From Cepaea nemoralis (lineage: Eukaryota > Mollusca > Gastropoda > Stylommatophora > Helicidae): a DNA stretch of 64,000 nt. Position 1 is the stretch's first letter, and each line of letters starts with the position of its first letter. The stretch covers positions 569,501 through 633,500 of the forward strand of contig JACEFZ010014551.1 in NCBI GenBank assembly GCA_014155875.1, read 5' to 3'. Under the pieces are notes generated by a model. That model did no database searches and was not told the DNA's origin. It saw nothing but the letters and a program-made list of their open reading frames with translations. This document shows, in pieces, positions 32,176 to 41,502 of the stretch. The translations under genes were made by a program, and so were the position numbers.

Positions 32176-34632
32176 ATGCCTACTTTAATGGAATATATTG
32201 AAGCAGGTGAACGAATAGGCCTGAAAGGTAAAGAGTTACAGGAGTATGCAGAAGCAAAAGAACAAAAACAGATTGAAAGAGAGGAGAGGCATAATGAACG
32301 CGAGGCAAAGCGTCTACAGGAAGAAAAGTTAGCTGAGAGAGAACAAAGACAAGCTGAAATGGAAAACAAGCGTTTACAGGAAGAGAAAGAGACACAGATG
32401 AAAATGGAAATTGAGAAAGAGAAGATCAAGTGTCAGATGCAAACTGAAATTGAGTTAAGAAAACTAGAACTATCTTCGAAAGGTCAAAGTGAGGAAAGCA
32501 GAAGATCGTCGCAGTCGTCACAGAGATTAAAACTGCCATATTTTACTGACCGGGACCAACTTGAAAATTATTTGGCCAGGTTCGAGGCATCAGCCAAAGC
32601 GTTAGGTATTCCAGAGAAGGAGTATGCGATGCGACTTGGCGAGTTTCTTACGGGTAAGGCACTAGACACCATGTTCAATTTACCTGTAGAAGAAAGAAAC
32701 AACTACAATATCTTACGTCAACGTTTGCTGACAAAGTTCCAACTAACTGAACATGGATATAGAACAAAGTTTAGACAGTTAGTGCCAGAGACAAATCAAG
32801 ATTTCACAGACTTTATTAACACAGTAAAGAACACATTTAACAAATGGATGGAGCTCGCAGAAGTAGGGAAAGATGTTAATAAATTAGTAGATTTAGTGTT
32901 AAGAGACAAAGTATTAGCTTCATGTAATACCAATTTAGTGGCTTTCTTTGAAGAACGTAAGCCAAAGGAGATAGACACAATGTCTCAGTTAGGGCAAAAC
33001 TATATGACTGCACATCCTAACGTATCTATTGGGAAACTAATGAGTGAGGAAATAGTCTGTGCAGCGTACACTAAACAGGACCAGAATCCAGTCATAGAAC
33101 CAAGGGCGGAAAGTGTGGATTCAGCACATAAAGGTGAGCAGCAAGAACTTCAAGATAATGGTTTCCGAGGAAACAATGTTGGTAGAGTAGGACGGTACCC
33201 ATATAGAAGAGGGAATTTTCAGAGACGTCCAAATTATGCCGGATGCTGGAATTGTGGGAGCTGGAGACACAAAATGGCAGAGTGTGATGCACAACCATCA
33301 GATGGACCAACGAACAACAGTAAAAGGGAGATCACTTGTTTCAAATGTGGAAAGAAGGGGCATATCAGCCATCAATGTAGGATGAGAGAAACAGAGCACT
33401 CAAATGCAGCACAAGTAATTGAGACGCTGAACAATGAAGATTGCAGTGGGTGCAAACCTCATTTTGAAACAGACAGTCAGCCAGTCCTAATATGTGGTCA
33501 TACAGTGAAAGCAGGATCAGCAGTGCATGAAGGAGGAAGTCTGAAGCTGCATCAGGGATTCGTTAATGATAGACTAGCGTTAACAATTAGGGATTCCGGA
33601 TGTACGTCTATCGGAGTGAGGAAAAGTTTAATAGATCCCGCGGATGAAGGAGGACGTCTGAAGCTGCATCAGGGATTCGTTAATGATAGACCAGCGTTAA
33701 CAATTAGGGATTCCGGATGTACGTCTATCGGAGTGAGGAAAAGTTTAATAGATCCCGCGGATTATACAGGGAAAAAGATTAGATGCATAACATTCAACGG
33801 CACAGTAGAGTTCTACCCATTAGCCATAATAACAGTAAAAACACCATATATCACTGGAAGAATGACAGCGTGTGTTTTGGACTCACCAGTGGCTGATTTG
33901 ATCATAGGAAATGTTATAGGAGTTAAAGATTGTACAGAAGAGGAAGTAGTTTATTGGGACCGAAAAAATAGTGTAAGCAGTAATGAGGTAGTTACCACAA
34001 GAGAACCTAAATTAGAGAGTATAGCTGAGGTAGAAGAGGCACTTGAAGTAGACACAGGAACTCAGGACAAGGATAGTACAGCTGAGCAGATGAGAATGGA
34101 TCCTAAATATAGTGCTAGTGGCTCCCAGAGACAAGATACTACTCTGAACAAATGTTCCCAAGGGGGTAGGAGAGTAGAACATAGGCAGTCAAAGAAAGGT
34201 AGATGGTGCTTCGAGAGGAAGAACAATGTTCTCACTCGCAGGTTGTCAGATAGCAGAACTGCACGTTGGCAAGTAGCAGTACCTTTAGCACATAGAGACC
34301 GATATACTAGAACAGCTCAGGATAGTACATGTGCAGGGCACATAGGCATAAGGCGTATGCAGAAGAAAGAAAGGTGCCAGATATATAGGCCAAGATTGAA
34401 TAAAGAGTTCAGACTAAACAGAGTCTCAAGTGTAACGGTGCAATATGCAGATAGGAAAGTTGAGTCAGGTCAAAAGAGTGTTCGCGACATTACTGACCCA
34501 GGGCTACGGATAGCAAACAGATGTTGTAATTGTAGAGGTACCATGAGTCATGGGTACATGAATGGTAGACACAGCATCGACAGGAATCAGAGGAGGGTTA
34601 ATGCAAGAACAGAACCACCTGATATAGGGTAG
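32176..34632 (+). CDS. Gag-protease polyprotein, SCAN-like capsid (Gmr1-type Gypsy)
   Basis: From the ATG at 32176 (MPTLMEYIEAGERIGLKG) the product is 818 residues. A highly charged coiled coil occupies about 20-115. A capsid resembling the SCAN fold follows at about 125-280 (LPYFTDRDQLENYLARFE, FQLTEHGYRTKFRQL, FFEERKPKEI). Two zinc knuckles are at about 357-405 (CWNCGSWRHKMAEC and CFKCGKKGHISHQC). Then comes an aspartic-protease-like region with DSG and ADLIIGN. SCAN domains are known to derive from Gmr1-like Gypsy capsids. The frame continues about 230 residues past the protease without RT motifs. An open TTG-started extension exists upstream, but ATG 32176 is the natural start. The protease core is duplicated. 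Confidence 0.85.
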   Translation: MPTLMEYIEAGERIGLKGKELQEYAEAKEQKQIEREERHNEREAKRLQEEKLAEREQRQAEMENKRLQEEKETQMKMEIEKEKIKCQMQTEIELRKLELSSKGQSEESRRSSQSSQRLKLPYFTDRDQLENYLARFEASAKALGIPEKEYAMRLGEFLTGKALDTMFNLPVEERNNYNILRQRLLTKFQLTEHGYRTKFRQLVPETNQDFTDFINTVKNTFNKWMELAEVGKDVNKLVDLVLRDKVLASCNTNLVAFFEERKPKEIDTMSQLGQNYMTAHPNVSIGKLMSEEIVCAAYTKQDQNPVIEPRAESVDSAHKGEQQELQDNGFRGNNVGRVGRYPYRRGNFQRRPNYAGCWNCGSWRHKMAECDAQPSDGPTNNSKREITCFKCGKKGHISHQCRMRETEHSNAAQVIETLNNEDCSGCKPHFETDSQPVLICGHTVKAGSAVHEGGSLKLHQGFVNDRLALTIRDSGCTSIGVRKSLIDPADEGGRLKLHQGFVNDRPALTIRDSGCTSIGVRKSLIDPADYTGKKIRCITFNGTVEFYPLAIITVKTPYITGRMTACVLDSPVADLIIGNVIGVKDCTEEEVVYWDRKNSVSSNEVVTTREPKLESIAEVEEALEVDTGTQDKDSTAEQMRMDPKYSASGSQRQDTTLNKCSQGGRRVEHRQSKKGRWCFERKNNVLTRRLSDSRTARWQVAVPLAHRDRYTRTAQDSTCAGHIGIRRMQKKERCQIYRPRLNKEFRLNRVSSVTVQYADRKVESGQKSVRDITDPGLRIANRCCNCRGTMSHGYMNGRHSIDRNQRRVNARTEPPDIG
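33532..33765 (+). repeat. 117-bp in-frame tandem duplication over the protease active site
   Basis: 33532-33648 and 33649-33765 are near-identical (GGAAGTCTGAAGCTGC versus GGACGTCTGAAGCTGC; one LALT/PALT change). Each encodes a complete IRDSGCTSIGVRKS segment, so one polyprotein carries two copies of the catalytic DSG loop 39 residues apart. Confidence 0.92.
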
Positions 34633-34932
34633 GTACACAAATAGTATTGTGGGGTCGTGAAGTAGTAAGAGACCTGTGGGTACATAAGTATATGCTTTTC
34701 TATGATGTATTATTATTATGTGATGTATTAGTTCATGCATTGATACACAAGATAGAAAGTTGTTGTATTTATGTGTGGGGAATATGGGAGTGTACTATGA
34801 GCATTTGATGTATTATTTAGGGTGGTAGCTGAAGTGAGGTGGAGCCATACTTAGGGCTACCCAGGCAATATGTCTGGGTCACATATTTAATAAGTGTTAG
34901 TCTCCCAATATTTGAAAACGAAGTTTTCTTTT

Positions 34933-34945
34933 AAGAGGGGGGTGA
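34933..34945 (+). promoter_or_regulatory. polypurine tract
   Basis: AAGAGGGGGGTGA directly abuts the 3' LTR and is the expected plus-strand primer site. Confidence 0.7.
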
Positions 34946-36172
34946 TGACATACGCCTGGGTCATTGACATTGAGGTGAGTGACCGGGCATGAGAAAGAAT
35001 GGAGATGAAAGTAGGAGACAGTAAAGTGACTGACCTGGCTATGAGAAAACAGCCAGTCCTGAGAAATAAAATAGTGAGTGTAGAGAAAACCCCTAGGGTG
35101 GATGGGGCGAGAGATAGGGTATGTGTGTGTGAAGTCAAGGGACTTCAGAGAGTTGAGTTTTAGACACCGAACGAGTCGGGAGTCGGTAGTCGACGGGGAA
35201 CTGTGTTGTGTGATTCTCCGAGCTGTGAAGGCAGTCCTAAACCCAGGGTGGGTTACATAGAGAGCAGAGGCTCCGACCCAGTGGGTGGGTCGTATTGTGG
35301 GAGATCCAGCCGTGGCTAGTAGCTGGACTACATGTCTATGAATTTGAGATTCGACAGGCCGTGAGAAGGCATTGATGGGTGCGTGTAGAGTGTTGAGGAA
35401 TATATATATATATATATATCTTCAGTGGATTACATTGTGTTCTGGATTTATAAACATGTTCCGTTTGTCCGTGTTATTTCTGTAATAAAGGATTATGTGC
35501 GCCAACGGAATCTTGTTTAATGACTGGTGAATATGCACTGCGGGGGTGAGTTATATTGCAAGACAGTTAGATATTGATTATTTGGTTGTTTCGGGATTTG
35601 AAATTTAAATATTGAGCACAACCCACTACTGGCAACGCCGATCGCATTCCGGCACGAACCTAAGGCCTATCCACGTCATGGAAGCACCATACTCGAGTTT
35701 CGCCCTCGTTTGAGCTCGTCAGTAGTGCATATCCCTGACCGGATCCGGAAACAAGCCCCAGATCACGCGTGTGAAGCGGGTGAGTAACCACGCAGCACAC
35801 ACTGGACACGCCAAATTATCACACCGGAATACCACAACGCTACCCATCGTAGGCCATGCTCAAGCGTGGTTACTCACCCGCTTTACACGCGTGATCCGGG
35901 GCTTGTTTCCGGATCCGGTCAGGGATATGCACTACTGACGAGCTCAAACGAGGGCGAAACTCGAGTATGGTGCTTCCATGACGTGGATAGGCCTTAGGTT
36001 CGTGCCGGAATGCGATCGGCGTTGCCAGTAGTGGGTTGTGCTCAATATTTACAGTTAGATATCTCCATTGACACACCATGAGTATCGTTACCTAGACAAC
36101 GACCATCACACGACAATATCACGCAAAGATCATCAAGAACATTGAACTTATCATCAAGAACGACGTGTGACA
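34946..36172 (+). repeat. 3' LTR of gag-protease element, with foldback insertion
   Basis: 1227 bp. It aligns to the 5' LTR except for the 476-bp insert at 35575-36050 with its 12-bp duplication, a longer (TA)n run near 35399-35420 and a short extra segment near 35131. Confidence 0.9.
35575..36050. mobile_element. foldback insertion with 186-bp inverted arms
   Basis: Arms 35607-35792 and 35865-36050 are near-perfect reverse complements around a 72-bp spacer, with a 32-bp unpaired left extension. The target ACAGTTAGATAT is duplicated exactly (35563-35574 and 36051-36062), and the 5' LTR shows the empty site. There is no ORF. A GC-richer base composition than the surroundings is evident. Confidence 0.88.
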
Positions 36173-36487
36173 GTTACTAATAATTAAAATAATATAGAAA
36201 AATCTTTAATTAAAATTATTTTGTACTAGAATTTCAGTTCTCCATTATATGTTTTAAAAATTTACTTACTGTGTTTGCTCAATAATCTGCTAGTGATTTC
36301 TTCCTAAAACCTATCATTCAAGTTTCTTTAGTGAACATTTCAATTGTTGAATATTAAAAATTATGTATATGTTGGGAAAGGGGGGGGGGGGGCATAAGAA
36401 TTTTAGAAAGGCTTAGGTGGGGCATAGTACAAAAAATGTTGGGAAACACTGGTATAGACCCTTTTCCGCTTAGTTTTGCGAGTCTAG

Positions 36488-36728
36488 TTGGTTTAGTGCC
36501 GGTCTCACTGGCCTAGGGTTTAACGACTTTCTCCGTAATCCCGTATACTCTCGTTAGTAACGTGACGTGTGCGAGTATCAGTGGTGGTTCTCGCCGCGTC
36601 GGTAACTTAGCCGGTCGCTCAGAAATCAATGGCATAGTACTGAGTCTAATCTTGCCGAGAAATCAACAATCAGTTGAAAGATGCTGATGTTGACAGTGAT
36701 GTCCTGTAAAGGAAACGCGAAAAAAAGT
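36488..36728 (+). mobile_element. tRNA-derived SINE (family S, second head type)
   Basis: Head GCCGGTCTCACTGGCCTAGGG, body TCAGAAATCAATGGCATAGT, 3' end ATGTCCTGTAAAGGAAACGC and an A tail. Flanks GTTGGTTTAGT and GTTTGTTTAGT look like an 11-bp target duplication with one mismatch. It lies just outside the right end of hAT-2. Confidence 0.82.
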
Positions 36729-36984
36729 AAGTTTGTTTAGTAGACTAAACAATGTTGTCATCATCATTATGTGCCAACTAGCTTAAGCGTCCATGCATCT
36801 CACGAGATCTCGTCCACTGGTGGTCTATATCAATTCTATTGATCATGCCCCCCCCCCCCCTTTACAAGCGACCACCAGAGTCCATGTACCATCATTTCAC
36901 TCCACCTACCCCTGCCTTTTCTACCGCTGATCCTTCCAATCAATAGGATATTTTCCAGTGTCGATAAGATATTTTCCAATGTCT

Positions 36985-37262
36985 ATAGACAAATGAAAAT
37001 CGTAGATTGATTAGAGAAATTAGACGTAGACAGTCAAAATTTTCTGGACATGTTATGAGAAGAAATGGACTGGAGAACTTAGTGACAGCTGGCAAGATCG
37101 AAGGGAACAGACCAAGAGGAAGACCGAGAGGAAAATACCTGGATGGCTTGGCCACGTGGCATGGACGAGACAGGAACACTAAGCTGATCCACGACTCTGG
37201 TGATCGAGTGAAATGGCGAATCATGACCGCCCACGCTTTCCGGCATGGCACATGATTGATTG
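36985..37262 (+). mobile_element. LINE family B 3' fragment
   Basis: Severely 5'-truncated copy: coding from RRRQSKFSGHVMRRNGLEN to AHAFRHGT, then TGATTGATTGAT. It lies within short repeats of GATATTTTCCAATGTCGATA on both sides, one of which is probably the target duplication. Confidence 0.85.
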
Positions 37263-37274
37263 ATAGGATATTTT

Positions 37275-38765
37275 CCAATGTCGATAGAATATTTTCTTGT
37301 GTCATGGTTGCTCAACAAGTCAACCTTACATAGAGCTATAGCCAGTTTGACCGAGTGTTTCGGGAATGGACAGTGTGTGAGACATAGATGTCCCTGCAAC
37401 AACTGATAAGTGACAACTTATACCCAATCGATGTGATAACATACACGGGTGTGTCTATGATCAGAGGCCAACGGGGTCGATGGGGCTTCATTGCAAATGT
37501 TAGGGTACATTGTTTAAAAACAGGAGAGTCTGGCATATGATATCACGGCTGAGAATGAGATGGAAGCAGTAACGGCGGCGTTCCGATAGCTAGAGAATAG
37601 TCCAGAACAACATTTTGTGTGTTGTAGAATCTCAAAGCATGCTTTGTAAAATAGAAACTGGTATGTTTCGCTTCTATCGCTCGAAAAGACAACAATCAAG
37701 AACTTATGGGATTACTGCCCATCATGAGCAGGTGTGCGGGGACATGAACAGACTGATAGACTGGCTGTCACCGATCCTTTAGGCTGAGCGCTATACTTTG
37801 ACAACATGAGGTGGTAAAGGCTCTCTGTGATAGAGGGGACAGTGCATGAAAACAAACGAAGGACCCTTACCTAGACAAGACAGCGGTAAGTGAGAAGAGG
37901 GTCTGAGTGGCACTGGGCCCGTAGAGGAAACACAAGCAGACGGAAGTTCAGCCGGGCTGCAGCTGATACCGTCAACATAAACATTATCCGTTGGTGTGAC
38001 GAAATTGCCTTACAGTTCTCTCGCCTTAATTTTAACCGAGACGGGGTTTTACAGAAATATGTAAATGAGGGAATTCCTTCATATAATATGTAAATGAGGG
38101 AACATTTTGTTTATTATGTTAGAGAACTTTCTACCGTATTCGGGGAAATGGTCTTTCTGGTAAAACATGTATTATACGGGTTAAATGAGAACTTCATTTT
38201 TCGGGGATGAGATAGAGTAGGTTCACGAAGTTGGTTTAATTCCGTGGATCATGTAGTTTCTCGAATCCCCGAGATTATGACAATCGGAAGCACGCCCACT
38301 GATCTAGAAAAGTCACTTCTTTGCCTGGAGACTGATTCTATAATTCGTCGTATCTTTTGTAGCTATCTTGACCAATGTTGGCTATCAACGACCACATGAT
38401 GAAATGTGTATTCTGAATTTGAAGGCCCTCCCAATGTTGTTGGTTGAAGTTACCAAGTATACTCAAGAGTTGTACCTTTTGAATATGTTCCAACACCCAC
38501 TCAAGATGGCAGAATCAATAGTTCTGGTCTAAACTGAAGTTGCAAAACCTACTCCAGAAGTGTACCTTTAAAATATTATATGCAGCAACCTCCATTCAAG
38601 ATGACAGAAGCAATAGTTCGTTTATTGATCATGAATACCAAAATTTCCTGAACCACCAAATTGAACTAGTTATAATGGTGTTCACTGAACTAACAGATTT
38701 TCAAGTAGGAGATAGTATCACCAACCTGGAAGATATTCATATGAACATTAATAATCAAGTATAAT
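37275..38765. other. no recognised gene
   Basis: Short frames without motifs. Some locally repeated phrases occur (ATATGTAAATGAGGGAA near 38055 and 38090). No element recognised. Confidence 0.45.
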
Positions 38766-39185
38766 TACCTGGTGGAAGAATATATATGAACTTGCATCCC
38801 CAAGATGTTTTTCTATACGATTATGTGATGAGGCTAGTAAAACTGTATGGTCAGAATATCGAATCTCTGGTATTTCATGACCACCGATATTTAGGGCATC
38901 ATATTGCTCCTTGGTTATATATTCTCTATAATTCCTCAGTATATCTTCGGCGCTCAGGTTAAATAAATAGGGGGACAGCACACAGCCCTGACGGCAACTT
39001 TGCTTGATGTCAAACCAGTCTGTTGTCTCTTAATCTGTTCTAACCGCTGTTTGTTGGTATAGATATAGCATTTTATGAGTTGTACTACACGTGATGGAAA
39101 GCCCATTTTCCTCATGGTTTCCTTCCCAGTTTCTGATGTTCACAGGCAAATGCCTGTGAATAATCCACAAAATATGAGAATATGT
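38766..39185 (-). mobile_element. LINE RT fragment (family D)
   Basis: The minus strand carries DYSQAFACEHQKL near 39160, then SCRQGCVLSPYLFNLSAEDI (about 39005-38945) and EIPEIRYSDHTVLLASS (about 38880-38835). YSDH replaces YADD and stops interrupt, so it is dead. The motif set differs from families A-C. Confidence 0.75.
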
Positions 39186-39307
39186 TTACATTAAAATCTC
39201 ATCACTTCACTATTATTAGACGCATGATGAGTATGTGAGCACTTGTGCCTCTTCACTGTCTAAATCCAGCTGCAACCATGTTAATCTCTTTGTCCTTTTT
39301 ATATTAC

Positions 39308-39512
39308 AATGTCTGATCTTTTAGAGTGTATGCTATTTTACACTGTCTTATCTGTTACAGTGTCTGATATATTACAATGTCTGATCTGTTACAATGTGTG
39401 AATTTTTACAATGTCTGATCTATTACAATGTCTAATCTGTTACAATGTCTGATATATTACAATGTATGATATATTACAAAGTCTGATACATTACAATGTC
39501 TAATATATTACA
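39308..39512. repeat. degenerate 17-bp tandem repeat
   Basis: About 11-12 copies around the consensus TTACAATGTCTGATMTA, with variable spacing. Confidence 0.8.
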
Positions 39513-39762
39513 GCCGGTCTCCCTGGTCAAGGTGTTACACGACTTTCTCCGTAATCCCGTATACTCTCGTGAGTAACGTGACGTGCGCGAGAATTGGTAG
39601 CGGTTCTCTCCTCGTCAGTAACTTACGGGGTATGTGAGCCGGTCGCTCAGAAAGCAATGGCAAACTACTGAGTGTAATCTTGCCAAGAAATCAACAATCA
39701 GCTGAAAGATGCTGATGTTGACAGCGATGTCCTGTAAAGGATATGCGAACAACAGCAACAAA
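39513..39762 (+). mobile_element. tRNA-derived SINE (family S, second head type)
   Basis: Head GCCGGTCTCCCTGGTCAAGG, body CAGAAAGCAATGGCAAACTA, then GTAATCTTGCCAAGAAATC and the 3' end GATGTCCTGTAAAGGATATG. Flanking ATTACAG and ATTACAA may be remnants of a target duplication. Confidence 0.83.
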
Positions 39763-40775
39763 AATTACAATCTATGATAATGCCTGAAACCTGCAAATGC
39801 CCGCGTGCCTATGTCTGCGGCCTGGTATAAAGTCTTGACCTAATTTTTGACTATATTGATAGCGGGCGGTTTGCTTAATGCACAAATGTGCGTGTAATCT
39901 GCAATCTGTCCGGCCATGAAGAATTTGTGAGTGGGAAATACAAATATTGATCAGACTGGATTTGAGACAAAATAACCAGAATCTCGAACACAAAGTCACC
40001 ACTGCTTCAACGTTATACAAGTGACATGTGCAACAAATTCCCATTGTATCTAATGTTGTCGGCGCAGATAAAACAGGTGCCCATGCGTGTTCCGCTGTCG
40101 GTGTCTTTCATGTTGAGAGCTGCGCATAACATGTCAACTGGTTTCTTTCTTACTGGCTTTCCAATCCTTAACTCACAAAACGTCATCTTTCAGATATGTA
40201 GCTGAATGTGACTAAGTTAGCTAATGCTTCGCCAGTTATTTTCTCCTAGCCATACGAACAGAAAGAAAATCCATTCGTACTACAACAAGTTATTTGACTG
40301 ATAAGGAGCAAAAGGAACAACTGATGCTAAAAATAATCAACTGATAACAGAGCTTAATACATGCACGAACACATAAACTGATCATTAAATCATTAAATAT
40401 GCAGAAGGTATAACACACATCTGTAACTGAGGTAGTAGTTGCTGAGAATATTAATTGCAGGACGAGTTAAGTCAGAACATTATCATCAGAAGTACTCACA
40501 TTGTTAGCGAGTGATTGTATCGACAAATAACCATGTCAGGTGAATATTTGCCATGCAACAAGACATCCACCTACAAGCATACCACAACAAGCACTGACAT
40601 TTACAAGAGGCAAGCCATAAGTCTTTCAAAGTATGTAAATTCAAAGCTCCTTTTAAGTGCGACGCAATGTACCAATCACTGTTTTTCTTTTTTCTTTTTC
40701 TACGGGTTCATCCGCTATGGCGAACGGCGCAGCAAACCTTGTTCACTGCCTAAACTCCAAAGATTTGTTTGAACA
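39763..40775. other. no recognised gene
   Basis: No motif-bearing ORF and no recognised repeat. Confidence 0.45.
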
Positions 40776-41497
40776 ATGGCGACATCAGAGGCCAGTGCTG
40801 TGTTCAACTTCCTGATTGAACAGGAAGAAACACCTGCAGAAATATACAGGGAGATGGAGTAAGTTTTTAATTATTCTGTCCTTCATATGTTTCGGTTGAA
40901 ACAAAAGAAAGAATGTGTAGTCACTAAAATATTCTTGATCTGTCAAGATCTGGAGACTGCTCTTACGGTGCAACGGCGGAAATCATTGATCAGGCAATTG
41001 AAACTGGCAATTGCCAGCCAGGAAACATTTTGACGACCCTGGTGTAAATAGATTAGACTTGCATTCATCAATATGACCCCCACAATCCAAAATGTCAAAC
41101 AGGCAATGGAAAACAGCCGGCTACCCAACACTCATTACACCGACAGCACAGATATCTGCAAGAAGAACAATAGTGGCTGTTTTTCTGATGCCAAAAGAAT
41201 CCTCTTGAAAGATTATCCGCCTCATGGCAACACTGTCAATGGATAGAACTATCTTAAAACATTTTGTGGGGAAAACAAACCCGCTTGTTGTGGCACGTGA
41301 CAACTGGTTTAGCTTGAGAAACGGGGTTTCCTATTACCAAGGTCCTCTCAGGTAGAGACGGCATATGTGTAGCAATTGAAGCGGTGACAGTTTTCAACAA
41401 GAATACATACAATGCAACATCTTAATTCCATGTGACATGTTGTTCATAGGTAGGTAAAAACGTATGACCAAACTCTTGAAGATACAACAGAAGCAGA
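40776..41497 (+). pseudogene. mariner-type transposase relic, left part
   Basis: From 40776 the frame MATSEASAVFNFLIEQEETP and AEIYREME resembles the mariner N-terminal helix-turn-helix. Near 41065 HQYDPHNPK matches the mariner HHYDP block, and near 41185 FSDAKRILLKDYPPHGNTVNG matches the FWDxxGILLxDxxPxGxTVN catalytic block, holding the second aspartate. Stops and shifts abound. The LTR element then interrupts; the next mariner block appears on its far side. Confidence 0.65.
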
Positions 41498-41502
41498 GCT
41501 GG

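Larger units (their letters stand above)
28374..36172 (+). mobile_element. Gypsy-type (Gmr1-like) LTR retrotransposon, gag-protease only
   Basis: Two LTRs (28374-29085 and 34946-36172) begin TGACATA and end GTGTGACA. The target duplication is GTTAC (28369-28373 and 36173-36177). Between them are a primer-site-like stretch, a LINE C fragment, one long gag-protease ORF and a purine tract. No RT, RNase H or integrase sequence is visible, so it would depend on a relative for mobility. It sits inside hAT-2. Confidence 0.9.
22695..36451 (+). mobile_element. hAT transposon, ZBED5/Buster-like (hAT-2), with nested insertions
   Basis: Ends CAGTGTTTCCCAACGTGGGG (22695) and GTTGGGAAACACTG (to 36451) are inverted repeats. 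The flanks carry a perfect 8-bp duplication GTATAGAC (22687-22694 and 36452-36459). The central TA agrees with the target preference known for Buster-type hATs. Subtracting the LINE B (2.4 kb), the LTR element (7.8 kb) and the SINE/MITE pieces leaves about 2.5-3 kb, a normal size for an autonomous hAT. A split, frameshifted transposase occupies 24426-28345. Confidence 0.9.
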
